From contig NW_006921532.1 in NCBI RefSeq assembly GCF_000340215.1, forward strand, positions 4,415,126 through 4,479,125: a DNA stretch of 64,000 bases. The letters run 5' to 3'. Below are positions 31,900 through 43,102 of this stretch, in pieces. This DNA comes from Pseudocercospora fijiensis CIRAD86. Taxonomy: Eukaryota > Ascomycota > Dothideomycetes > Mycosphaerellales > Mycosphaerellaceae. The position numbers and the translations under genes are program-made. Each line of letters starts with the position of its first letter. The stretch's first letter is position 1. The notes beneath the pieces were generated by a model. That model worked only from the letters and a program-made list of their open reading frames with translations. It was not told the origin of the DNA and made no database searches.

Positions 31900-34200
31900 G
31901 CTATAACAGGTAGAACGATATAAGGACTAATAGGAGGAGGAGTTCCTTGTTCAAGTCCGATTGCTGCTACTAATATGTTTAGTAAGTGCTTATACCTACC
32001 ACTTCCTAACTCGCTTAAGAAGTAGTCGTGTCTTTTCCCTACTCCCTAACCTTAGTCGTCTCGGTAGAGTTAACTTAAAGGTCCTTTAGCCTAGAGTACC
32101 TAAACATCGGGCAATTAGTGCTAGTAGGACGATAGCCTAAGCGGCGGCAGCGGAAGCACCTATTGTTCTTTATAAGATATTCCTTCTCGGTAGGCGTAAT
32201 AGGCTTTAAGTTGCGAAGTTCCTTAGGGAGGTTATTCTAATTCTTAGTAACTGAAGCAGTAGAGTCGGATAAGCCTCTACCGCCGCGATTGCTACTGCTA
32301 TTACCGTTGCTATTACTATTGCCTCTACCTCCGTTAGGGCGGCTAGTATTCTTGTCCTTATCCTTCTTCTTAGAAGTATCTACTGCTTTCTTCTTATCCT
32401 CTATCTCTTCGTTAGCGATAGCGAAGTCGTTTTCGAGGAGCTTGCATTTCTTAACAATCTAGTTAATATGCGTCTACTCTTATCTATCTAGCTTAGCTTT
32501 ATAGCGTCTATTTAATTTGCGCCGGAACGTCTGCACCTTAACTTCCTTACTTATAGGAATATAAGGGCGGACCTTTAGATACCTGTTATAGAAGGTATAG
32601 AAGGCTTTACCCTTACCTTGCTTTATCGTAGTTATATCGTTGAAGGCTTTTCCTTTCTCGTTGCGAATGCTATAGTTGTCTTTTAAGTCTTAGAAGAGGT
32701 TATCGACACTCTCGAAAGAGTAGTAAACAGTCTTGAATCTGCCTAGGATACGAGGATTGATCTACTGCTAAGCGGTCTTCCGAGTAAACCGTTAAACATA
32801 CTATATAGCATCCTCTTTAGATCGGAATATAATGTTCTTAATCTTTAGAAAGAGCGCCTAGAACTATTCTTCTAAAGATACGTTAGAGTCTTCTTCGCTA
32901 GAGAACTTTAGTAGTTCTAAGATATTAGCGGCAGACTTCGGATAATAGCTAGCAACTTCTAACTTCGGGTCGATTTTAACACTTATAGAAGTTATAGAAG
33001 TCTAGACAGATTTAGTCTTCTTCTTCTAGTCCTTCTTACTAGGAAGGGGCAGCTTAGGGGTATTATCCTTATCGGACGAGTTAGAGTTATCCGAGTTATC
33101 TAGATGTCTTTGTCCTAAGCGCTTGTTGCCGGAGTTATTGTTCTTCCGACTATTGTCCTTAGGTAGAGTAGGTAGTTCTATGCCTTCGCGTCGTCGGCGC
33201 AGATTAAGAAGAAGTAGATCTTTATCCTCTTGTTTATTATCGGAGGCCGTATCGTTGCTACCTAAGGTATTGACCTTGTTGCTATTAGTAGCTTTCTTCT
33301 TCTACCTGTCGCGACTAACGCGAAGTCGCTCGATATCATCCTTTAGCTTCTATAGTTCTTAAGCAGTAGCGTCCTCTTATTCCTGCGACGACTGTATAAT
33401 CTCATTCTTACTATCTAACTCTTGCTATAGATCTTAAACCTTTGATTTAGCTATTACGAGCAGCTTCTAGAACTCCCCTGCAGCCGTCTTCTACTTTAAT
33501 ACTTCCTTTACATTGTCTTGTCTTATAAGTTTCTCGAACATGCTCTTATTATACTTATTAGCTTTAAGTAAGGCATCTCTCTCGATAATAGTAAGTAGTA
33601 GGTTATTGTAACACTCGAGCTATATAGAATGCAAGGTAAAAGGGCGCGCTACTGCCTCCTATTAGAAGGCGTTAGTATCTAGGTTGCGAAATCTAGACGC
33701 GTCGAGTGCGTTAGGGCTATCGCGGCTGTCTTGCATATAGATGTATTTAGGTTTATTATTAGTAGACGCGTCGTCTTCCGTAATGTTACGCGTCGGTAGC
33801 TTATAAGAGGCAATATTAATAGCCTCTTTACGCGGGTAGTCGCGAGCTTAATAGAACTGTTCGTTAACTTCTTTTATAAACTTGTTATAAGTGTTGTTAA
33901 TATCTTCCTAAGAAGTTAATATTTAAGAGTAGATATCGGGGTAAGCGGGAAAGAGGGATTCGCGCTTGCTACTACGCTTGTCCTTGTCCGACTTATTCTT
34001 CTTCTACCAATTAAGTATAGTATTGAACGTGTTGTCTTTATCGTCGAAACCTCTAGGTAACTAAGAGGTTATCTTATAAGAAGCATTAAGAGAGCTTTTT
34101 CTTCGGTAGTTGCCTAATGCTAATGTCGTAGAGGTAACTATTCTAGGTATAAAATGAGCACGTATAGAAGTGCTTTCTAGCGAGAAGATAACTAATATCT
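31900..34200 (-). pseudogene. Gypsy-1 gag relic
   Basis: Minus strand. A CCHC-type knuckle CFRCRRLGYRPTSTNCP lies at about 32158-32108, with Tyr in the His position (CAT to TAT, a CpA-to-TpA change). Upstream are Lys/Asn-rich and low-complexity segments. Interrupted by several stops; the start is not fixed. Confidence 0.55.
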
Positions 34201-34267
34201 GTATTAGTCCGAGTAGGTATCGAGTAGGCGAGATAATAGAGCGTCCGTTATAATTAGTACGCAATAC

Positions 34268-34447
34268 TATTAAGGCACGTAATCAAGCGAGGAAACAACT
34301 CAATTGCGTACGAATCTACGAAGAGGTTGAAGGCCCTAGAGGCCTATATCCTCGTTGCTACGGCGACTGTTTGCCTTAGCAAACAGAGCAAGTAAATGAA
34401 CCTTTGTCTAAGGCAGCTATAGTGTGTAAGGGTAGCTAGCCGTGACA
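34268..34447 (-). repeat. Gypsy-1 5' LTR
   Basis: 180 bp. Its plus-strand left end is TA instead of TG, a RIP-type change of the terminal CA on the element strand. Followed by target duplication TGCTT. Confidence 0.93.
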
Positions 34448-35437
34448 TGCTTCTATGTATCTCTGTTTCTAATCTTTTAAAGTCGTAGAATAACCCTTAG
34501 TCTAGCACTATATTAGCTTACTCTATACTCCCTATCTAGATAATTAGGGAAGACTGCTTCTTAGTCTCTTCGATTTTTTTTTTAATCTATGCCACTTTTG
34601 TGATCTTTAGGCCTAGGTATGCAGCTTGGTTTTGTCTCTATAGGCTCTTAATATCCTGTTCTTCCTTAAAGCTTCTTATTATACTATAGGCTATAATTAT
34701 AAATTGCTATTAGGAGACCTTTGCTATTTTCCCTATCTTAGTTGTCTATTCTTTTTGTGTTTCTAGCTTCTTTTTGTCCTGCTCTTATGCTATAAATAGC
34801 TTGATTACCCCTTTACCTTCGTTCCTAGCCCTAATTACCTCTTTAATTGCGATTCGTTCTATAATCTCTTTCCCTATAAGTCCTTAGATTTCCTTTTGCT
34901 TCTATAGGTCCGTAATATAGACTCTAACTACTATCCTCGGGGGTTTTAGCGCCTCCTAACTAGCTACTACTGCTTAGGTGCGGTAGTTTAGGCTTGTCTC
35001 CTATTGTTTCTTCGTAATCTTTGCTGCGACTGTATTAGCTACCTTTGTAATTACGTAGCTTGCCTAGTTGTAGATTGCTTTTAGTCCTCTAAGGAGTTCT
35101 AAGATTATTATCCTGTATGCCCTCTTAGGGGTTCTTCTATCTTCCGCTTTTAGCACCTCCTCTGCCCTAGTATATAGCGCTTTCTATTCGTCCTCCCTTC
35201 CTTCTTAACTGTCTTCCCTTCGTCTCTAATTGTTCGCTACTATTCCTCTTCCGCCGATTACCCTCTTTCCGTTTATTAGTTGCTAAAGAATATAAGGCAA
35301 AAGGACTTCTAATATACTATAGCCTTATACTATATAATAATAGATAGGAGCCGGCTTACTATAACTGCCTTCTATAGTTTCAAACCTACTTGCCTTATTA
35401 CTATATCCTTAGGTTCTACCTGTTCGTAACGCCCTTT

Positions 35438-35633
35438 TGTCAGAGCCAAAGAGGCTATACGTAATTGGCATGTGATTAGGCCGAGTGAAGCCAGGGTCTT
35501 AGTGCCTTAGGCAGGGCTTAGCGCTTGGCGTTAGGCTAACTCTCCTGCCTTCCTCCCTCTCCTCCTAGATCCTTATCGAATACTACCTATACCCACTACT
35601 ACCCTATCTACCTACTAACATACCTATCTTATA
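35438..35633 (+). repeat. Gypsy-2 5' LTR
   Basis: 196 bp, begins TGTCAGAGCC. Differs from the 3' copy at 14 positions by hand alignment, all CpA/TpG versus TpA. Confidence 0.93.
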
Positions 35634-35779
35634 CAGTATTCGATCCACCCTTTAAGGGCAGCAGCTAGATAGTCCTTATTTCAAGCTTTTAGCGGTATAG
35701 CTACGAACAAGACTAATCTAACTATATTGCGCCCTAAGAACGGGACCTATACGTACTATTCTATCGAAACAACCGTACT

Positions 35780-37260
35780 AATTATCAAGTAAGGCCTTCT
35801 ATACGGCCTATTATACTGAGTCAATCGCACTAGACTAATACCTACTAATTCCGCTACATCCGTATCTTAGGGGCTAACAATACATTATTAGTATCACCCC
35901 CTATTACAATAGCCGGCTTATTACGAAACAACAACCGTACTGCCGCTAGCAGCGCTAGCAACGACAATGCTAGTAGCACAGCGCCTGCTAAAGTGCCTAC
36001 TAGAGCACCTGCTAAAGTGCCTCCTACCGAAGAGCCTGCTGCAGGACCTACTAAAGAAGAACCTGCAGTTCTAGGTAACAACCTAGAATTGCCTGTCGAC
36101 GACATTCTTAACAATATTGTTAACCGTCGATATAGCTAGCTAGCCTTTAGTCCCCAACTAGTAGGGAGACTCTAAGAAGCTACCTAAAACAGGCTTACTG
36201 CCCTACGTTAAGAACAACAGCTAAAGGATAACCTCCTCGAAATTCGCCGCCTTTAGGAGGCCCTAACAACTAACACTAAGCCGATAGTAGGCCCTTCCTC
36301 ACTATTAGTCCCAATCTAGAAGAAGGATGCTAAACTTAAGGACTGCACCGTATTTAACGGCTCTAGTCGAAAGCAATACAACGACTACATCCGTAACTGT
36401 AAGCTTAACCAACGAAACGCACTAAGGGCTCTACCAAATGACTATTTACTAGTCGTCTATGCTATGTAGTACATTAACGGCGACCTAAAACGCACCTAGG
36501 ATAACTATTTCGACTCCCTTACTGATTAGACCGCTATTTAGTAGCAAGACTACAAGACCATTATGCTAGACACCCTTAGAAACCCTATACTAAGGCAACA
36601 ACACGCTTAGGACCAATACCTTCGAGCTAAATAAAAGACTAATCAATCGGCTCGCTTATTTAAGGCCTATTTGAAGACCCTTAAGGACGATTTACTAGCT
36701 AAGACCGACTCTATCTAGATTTCCGAAATACGCCCTAAATTGCGATAGGAATTAGTCCTTGAATTGGACCGCCGTCGTGTGTTCGAATAGGCCAACCTAA
36801 TACGTATTTAATTTATAGTCGAAGTGGAAACAGCCGAACGGGCTGTTTAGCTCTAACAACGACTAGAATCGAGGATCCGACTAGCTAGCACTAACCGCGG
36901 CAATCGTAGTGGCCGCGGAGGAAACTAAGGTTCCTACTATAACAACAATACTAACAATAGGAACAGTAATAATAACCGTAGAAGAGGCCGTAGCCGCCGG
37001 CTATATAGAGGAGGCCGCGATAGGGGCCGTAGAAGGGGCTCGTATCCCTATAATGCTAACCGCTCGGCTAACAATAGCAACAATAGCTACGGTAGTCTAC
37101 TAACCGGATTGAAGTGCTTCAATTGTAATAGTACTAGCCATCTACTAGGCTAATGCGACAAACCTAAGGACTAGGCCCGAATTGACCGTACTTCCGCCGA
37201 GTATAGGAAACATCTTTTAGCCGCTAATGCTACCCTAGTCGGCTCTTCTAATTAGTCGAA
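35780..37260 (+). pseudogene. Gypsy-2 gag relic
   Basis: The N-terminal part has an Ala/Pro/Thr-rich repeat (APAKVPTRAPAKVPPTEEP, about 35968-36040). Near its end is an intact CCHC knuckle CFNCNSTSHLLG*C at 37115-37156; only the Trp before the last Cys is a TAG. Further stops interrupt the body. Confidence 0.7.
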
Positions 37261-37269
37261 AAAAGAGTA

Positions 37270-40200
37270 AGCGCCGCACTAACTGTTGGCCTTGTGCGGC
37301 GTAAGACTATCGACATTGTACTAGCTATTATACGTACCTGTCTTATATCTAGGCCCGACACTAACTATAAGGCAAAGGTTATACTAGACCCCGGAAATTT
37401 AGTTAGCGCCCTCATTAGCTATTACCTAGCTAAGCAGTTAGACCTTCGACAACTGCCGAAGACTAACCTGCCAACCCTTGCTTAGTTTAATAACGCTCGG
37501 CACTTGACCTATAGAGCCTACTATGTTCCTATAGTTCTAAAAGACGACCTCGGAAATGAACGCCTACTAAACTTCACTGCCTACGCGGTAGACATAGACA
37601 GCCTCCTATCTAAGATTGTTATCGGCAACCCTGTTCTTAAGTACTATACTATAGTTATAGACTTAGGCAGTCAACAGTAGCGATTTAGAATCGCTAGGAA
37701 AGAGGACATTAAATACATCGACATTAGCGAGTGTCCTAATAATATTAGGGTCCTGTTTATTAGCAACCTAACACTAGCCTCCGCCTTAGCTAATCCGACT
37801 GCCGACCTGCTCGGTAGTAATAACGATAAACCTGTGCCCCCTAATAGCATAGACCCTAATTAGCTCGAACGTATACTAGTGCCTATTCGAGAGACCTATA
37901 TTAATATATTCAAACATTACCTAGCATCGACATTGCCTATATTTAAGGAGACAGATTATAAGATTGACATTATAGAGGGCAAGGAGGTTCCTTTTAGCCC
38001 CCTCTACAACCTTAGTAAACGAGAGCTTGCTATGTTGCGTAAGTACCTAGAGGAAAACCTAGCTAATAGTCGCATTCGGTACAGTAACAGCCCTGCTAGT
38101 GCACCAATCCTGTTTGTTCTAAAGAAGGATAGTAGCCTACGGTTATGCGTCGATTACCGTAGACTTAATGCTGTTACTATTAAAGATCGTTGTCTACTTC
38201 CTCTTATTAATAAGACCCTCGATCGCCTTTCTAGTGCCTACTACTATACTACATTAGACATTAAGGACGCCTATTACCGCATCCGTATTCGCAAGGGAGA
38301 TGAATAGAAGACAGCCTTTCGTACTCGCTATAGCTATTTTAAGTACTTAGTTATGCTATTTGGGCTAGCTAATACCCCTACTACATTCTAGTCCTACATT
38401 AATCGGGCCCTATTAGGCCTATTAGATTACCTCTGTGTAGTTTACCTAGATAACATCCTAGTTTATATACACTCTCCTAACATTGCGGAACACTAGGCTA
38501 TAGTCCGCAAGGTACTCGATCGCCTAAGGGCCTATAGCTTGTATTGTAAGCCTTCTAAATGCACCTTTACTACTAAGGAGGTGTTATTCCTTAGCTTTCT
38601 CATTTCAACCGAGGGTGTTAAGGCTAATCCTAACCGGATTAAAACAATTACTAAATAGCCCGTTCCTACGTCTATTAAAGAGCTTCAATCGTTCCTAGGT
38701 TTTACTAACTTCTACCGTCGGTTTATTAAGGGCTATTTACGGCATATAATGCCCCTAACTGAGCTTACTAAAACTAAGGCTAACCTAACTAGAGAGTTCA
38801 AATAGACTAATAGAGCACAAGCCGCTTTTAACGGCCTAAAGCAACGCTTTACTAATGTCCCCTTATTGCACTATTTCGTGCTAAGCAAGCAGATCCGAAT
38901 TGAAACTAACGCTTCACAGTTCGCTATATTAGCTATTATGTTATAGCAGGCTAATAATACCTATTAGCACCCGATTGCCTTCTTTTTACGGAAGATAATC
39001 GATATAGAACGTCGGTACGAGACCTACGAGTAAGAGCTCCTAGCAATCGTAGAAGCCTTTAAGTACTAGCGCTATTATCTCGATAGTGCTTAGCACCCTG
39101 TTTAGGTCTATACGGACTATAACAACCTCCGTAGAATTACGAAGGTTACTAGGGTTATAGGTCGACAGGCTAGATAGGCCGTCTACCTCGCCGGGTTCGA
39201 TTTTAATATATTACATCGGCTAGGCGTAAGTAACCCTACTAATAGCCTATCGAGGCGACCTAATTACGATAGCGAAACCTAACACATTAATTCTCTGTTT
39301 CCAACCCTATAGCATAAGATTGCTATAGACCTTGCTATAAAGCAGGCGTAGGATAAGCGGACTTCCGGACCCCGCGGCGGCAATAAATACTATAGCGGAG
39401 TTATCGTTCTTCTAGTATACGTTAAAAGAAAGGACGTAGATCGCTCGAGCTATAACGACTCGATTGAAGATATTGCTATCTATAGCGACAGTACTGTAGA
39501 AGAGGTTGCAGTTAATCCGGCTGCTAGTGCTATTAGATGTATATAATGCGTACCTCGTTCGACAGCGAGGGTGCTATTAAATGACCTTGCAAATAGGGAT
39601 AGTTAATCGTTTATAGATAAGCTGTTGCGTACTTAGCAGAGGGACGCCTTTACTATCGAGCGCATTAATAAGCTTGTAAGTAGGCGGGCGACTCGATCTA
39701 GCAAAAGTAACAACAATTGGTCGATCGACGACAAAGGTTACTTAAAGTTTAAGGGCAGATACTATGTCCCCGCTAAACAATCGATTAGACAAGAGCTTTT
39801 AAAGAGGCACTATAATAGTGAACTCGCTAGTTACTATAGCACAGAGAGGTCGTACGAGTTACTATCGCGCATATACTACTAGCTAAATAGTAAGCGGTAT
39901 ATAAAGGAGTATATGCAGACCTGTGCAGTATGCTAGCGAGTTAAAGCACTAAAGCACTTACTATTTGGCGAGTTGTCTTCACTCCCTGTTCTAAAGAAGC
40001 CTTTTGCAGAGCTTACAATAGATTTTATTACAGGTCTTCCCTCTACTAAGCGAAGAGGAAGCAAGGATATCTTTAACGCTATCCTAGTCGTTGTAGACCG
40101 GTTTACTAAGGGCGCTCGATACATCCCGGCGCGGAAAGATTGGACTGCTATTAATATAGCAGAAGCGCTATAGAACAACATCTTCTATACCTATTAGGGG

Positions 40201-41160
40201 ACCCCTAAAGGGATAGTCTCTAACCGAGGCTCGACATTTACATCTTATTATTAGAGTAAGATTTGCCTACAGATGAGACTCAAGCATCGCCTGTCTATAG
40301 CATTCTATCTACAAACAGATAGTTAAACCGAAAGGCAGAATGCTACGCTGCAGCAGTACCTGCGCAGCTACATTAATAAGAACCCTAATAACTAGGTTAA
40401 TCTCCTATAACTAGCCGAATTCGTATACAACAATAGTGTCTACTTATCTACCAAGGTGTTACCTTACTTCGCTATAATAGGCTAGAACGCTGCCTTACTA
40501 CAAGATCCATTCACCTCGCTCGAGGCCGAGCGCAAGGAAAGGGAAGCGTATCAAGTACTAACCCCTAAAACACTAGCGGCTATTAAGAGGGTTTAAAAGA
40601 TGCAAGAAATTTACGCTATAATAGCTAACAAACTAGCAAAGGCCTAGGCCTATTAGAAGGCCTACTATAACAAACACTATACGCTAATGACCTTTAAGCA
40701 AGGCGACATAGTCATGCTTAGTATAAAGAACCTCCGCATCCGCAAACACCTATTACCTAATAGCAAAACAAGGCCCAAGCTCGCACTAAGATACATTAGC
40801 CTATTCCGCATTCGAGAGGCTAAGGGTATACAGGCCTATTAGTTGTAGCTTCTACCTTATTATACTATCTATAATACCTTCTATGTATCCCTCCTTAAGC
40901 TATATCACCTGCGCGAGGGGGATAAAGCCCCTGCTAAACATGAAGACATACTAGCGGATAGTAAAGAGCTGTAGTCTGTAGAACGTATTCTAAAGCACCG
41001 GACTAGGCAAGGCAAGAAGGAGTACCTATTAAGATAGCAAGGCTATTTACCTGAATAGGACTTATAGGAAGCTAAAGGTTCCTTTAAGGATATAACTGAG
41101 TTATTAGATGAGTATTAGACTAGTATAAAGAACAAGAAGAAGGCTAAGGGCCTATAATGT
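37270..41160 (+). pseudogene. Gypsy-2 pol relic with chromodomain
   Basis: Protease-like region VILDPGNLVSALISYYLAK (37378 on; the expected D-S/T-G is D-P-G). Reverse transcriptase [18 protein letters not shown] and [13 protein letters not shown] (38130-38290). The catalytic box YLDN is at 38443-38454, with the second Asp replaced by Asn. Integrase LTIDFITGLPSTKRRGSKD and VVVDRFTKGARYIP (40012-40130). The second DDE Asp is Asn (SNRGS, codon 40222-40224). The chromodomain is at about 40975-41120: SVERILKHRTRQGKKEYLLR, then *QGYLPE*DL*EA. The two Asp-to-Asn changes are TG-to-TA and would abolish both enzymes. Confidence 0.82.
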
Positions 41161-42268
41161 CGCCTAGGAACAATGCTACCCCCGGGGTGCTATTAGCTAA
41201 CTAATTAGAGGCCGGCAAACTAGGACAATAAGACTACACTAGGCGCGCTACGACGCGTCTATTAATCAATCGCATGCTCTTTCAAGGACTCTAACTCTTT
41301 ACTAACGCGCCCTATAGGTCCCCCTCTTGTTCTCTTATTCTGTCGGGGCTTTGAGGCCTAGGCAATCGGCGAAGACGGCGCGGCCGGCGCGGCTATATTA
41401 GTGACGGTATTGCGGAGTATACTGTTAGTTAAAGAAGAAGATTAGAAGCGAGGTGAAGTTGGCGCTAAGACGACTAGCGTCGCTATTATTAATATTACCT
41501 AGTCGCTACTATTATCAACCTCACCTGCGTTAAAACTTTAAGGCACCTTTAATCAAAACTTTAATCAATAGGCTTAAAGCTTTAATTAAAACTTTGAGCC
41601 GCCTAAAAGACTAAGCGACTAATAGACTAACTAAGGGCAAAACTATAGAGCTAAGCTAGCCAGGGTCGATCTTGCAGACAATAGGTTACTCCTCGATCTA
41701 TCTAACCCTTTAAGCGAGGCGAACCTCTACTACTGCACTTATAATAGCCTTTACCTATAGAAACTAGAAGAACTGAGTTTTTTAAAAAGATAAGATAAGA
41801 TTGACACTTAAAGGCTACTAAACCTAGCTAATTAGGGCTAGCGAAACCACGAACAATAAGAATAATAACCCTCGGAAACGGACAAACCCTCGGAAGCGGA
41901 CATTGCTAGGTCTTTTAAGAGTAGACGCAAAGAACTCGATACGATATTACTTAGAACGGAGGCAGTGCTGCAATACCTCGTACGTCCACCTATTATAGTA
42001 GGGAAGACGCGCTCGTATTGTAATTAGTCGAAGGCCTTTAATTCTTGTAGATATATATCACTTCATAGTTCATTATATGTAGAGGTAGCGCAGTTAGAGT
42101 TGTATATTGTGTTGTTGGAGGTAAGGTTTAATATAGTTACATAATTAGGTGGTTAAGTGTTTAATTTAGCGCGGGCTAAGCAGCTTATTAGACTAGCTAA
42201 GTTAGCGGCAATAGAGGTCGTAGGACATAGATAGGCTACGAGGGCGCGGCCTTTGGAAGGGAAGCGTA

Positions 42269-42464
42269 TATTAGAGCCAAAGAGGCTACACGTGATTAGC
42301 ATGTAATTAGGCCGAGTGAAGCTAGGGTCTTAGTGCCTTAGGCAGGGCTTGGCGCTTGGCGTTAGGCCAACTCTCCTGCCTTCCTCCCTCTCCTCCTAGA
42401 TCCTTATCGAATACTACCTATACCTACCACCACCCTATCTACCTGCTAACATACCTATCTTACA
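42269..42464 (+). repeat. Gypsy-2 3' LTR
   Basis: 196 bp, begins TATTAGAGCC (RIP form of TGTCAGAGCC). Followed by CCTTT. Confidence 0.93.
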
Positions 42465-43057
42465 CCTTTATACTTCAATAATAGCAGATGTATGTTTAAC
42501 TATATACTAGCTTCAATTCTTAGCGTATAGCTCTATATTAGAAGGAGAGAGATAGTTATTAATTATAGCTAGAAGGCTATAAAGACACGCGGAAGCCGTA
42601 GACTATAGGAGACCTGTATCTTCGTAATTTAAGGGCTTACTATAACGAGGCTATAGAAGGCCTATCTTAGCACTTCTATTGTATCTATAACGATAAGACA
42701 GTCGACCTAATAGTGCGCGATAAATATATGCGCGGCTTCCTACGCAAGGTTAAAGACACACTATATAGCCTTACTAACTACTTACTTACTAACTTCCTCG
42801 AGACTAGAGCTCCTAAAGTTACGTTTATAGGTAAGCGGCTACGGCCGTAGACCTTATAGCCTCTACTATAACTAACGACTCTAACTCGGTCGACAACCTT
42901 CTAATCTACCTTCTAATCTACTAATATAGCGCTAGCTATAGCGCGTACGCCGCGATAGCAACTACGACGTATTAATTAGGCTCCGCTATCTTTATCTACG
43001 CGCCCTTACTTTCCTTAGCTTCCGCTATTGCCCTTACGTCTATTACTATTACTATTA

Positions 43058-43102
43058 CCTTAAAGGCCTTAAAGGCCTTAAAGGCCTTAATAGCCTTAAA
43101 GG
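43058..43102. repeat. CCTTAAAGG 9-bp tandem repeat
   Basis: Four to five CCTTAAAGG-like units in the right arm of the MULE-like host. The near-palindromic unit suggests slippage growth. Confidence 0.7.

Larger units (their letters stand above)
27408..34447 (-). mobile_element. Gypsy-1: Ty3/Gypsy chromovirus nested in the LINE
   Basis: 7040 bp, minus strand, with 180-bp LTRs (27408-27587 and 34268-34447) and an exact duplication TGCTT (27403-27407 and 34448-34452). On its own strand the LTR reads TGTCACGGCTAGC ... GCCTTAACA. A G10 run on the minus strand (27591-27600) next to the 3' LTR is the polypurine tract. Order from 5' to 3' on the minus strand: gag with zinc knuckle (about 32.1 kb), reverse transcriptase (about 31.1-30.5 kb), integrase (about 29.4-28.9 kb) and chromodomain (about 28.3-28.1 kb). 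Many TAG stops; inactive. Confidence 0.93.
27000..35200 (-). pseudogene. LINE ORF1 (gag-like) relic, interrupted by Gypsy-1
   Basis: The N-terminal part lies at about 35200-34453 with basic, Gln/Glu-rich helices (IPRPKDHKSGID and similar). The C-terminal part starts at 27407 with a CCHC knuckle CFKC*HYRHLVAKCTK (about 27400-27350, minus strand). Gypsy-1 entered just N-terminal of the knuckle. TAG stops replace Trp/Gln. Confidence 0.65.
23333..35279 (-). mobile_element. Tad-like LINE, split by Gypsy-1
   Basis: Non-LTR retrotransposon on the minus strand, about 4.9 kb without the inserted Gypsy-1. Bounded by an exact 15-bp target duplication TTGCTAAAGAATATA (23318-23332 and 35280-35294), which lies in the MULE frame (GAA TAT AAG continues across). 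The 5' end is at 35279. The 3' end carries a (TAGA)n tail at 23333-23348 (plus-strand sense) instead of poly-A. It has two ORFs, ORF1 with a zinc knuckle and ORF2 with endonuclease and reverse transcriptase, fitting the fungal Tad/I group. Heavily RIP-mutated and inactive. Confidence 0.85.
35438..42464 (+). mobile_element. Gypsy-2: Ty3/Gypsy chromovirus nested in the MULE
   Basis: 7027 bp, plus strand, with 196-bp LTRs (35438-35633 and 42269-42464) and an exact duplication CCTTT (35433-35437 and 42465-42469). LTR ends TGTCAGAGCC ... CTTACA fit TG...CA. Purine-rich GGAAGGGAAGCG lies before the 3' LTR. Gag, protease/RT, integrase and chromodomain are in Ty3/Gypsy order. The insertion falls in the MULE frame, which reads ACG CCC TTT ATA CTT across the empty site. 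RIP-mutated; inactive. Confidence 0.93.
20060..42900 (+). pseudogene. MULE transposase relic with destroyed SWIM zinc finger
   Basis: Reading plus-strand segments in order: an N-terminal part with GIDKPYRYKIARRSRNSAVE; FLFDATYKTSDNDFYLFIVY around 20796-20849 (DDE-region DATYKT); YPQV*RLFLYAIYYAYSETE near 22860; RTTSLLEGYYNAIKYDNKK near 23070, matching the R.T..EG.H..LK block of MULE/FAR1 transposases; then, after the LINE, EPAYYNCLL*FQTYLPYYYI (35347-35406). The last block aligns in pattern to a MULE SWIM finger (C-x-C ... PC-x-H). Tyr codons stand where Cys or His are expected, changes that TG-to-TA or CA-to-TA make. Many TAG stops; certainly inactive. Confidence 0.6.

Noticed and set aside
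33123..33362. 79-codon Leu/Ser/Arg frame in Gypsy-1
   Set aside because: Lies on the strand opposite the element's gag; composition follows RIP-biased DNA.
35854..36114. 86-codon minus-strand frame in Gypsy-2, Gly/Ala/Leu-rich
   Set aside because: Antisense of the Ala/Pro-repeat part of the Gypsy-2 gag relic.
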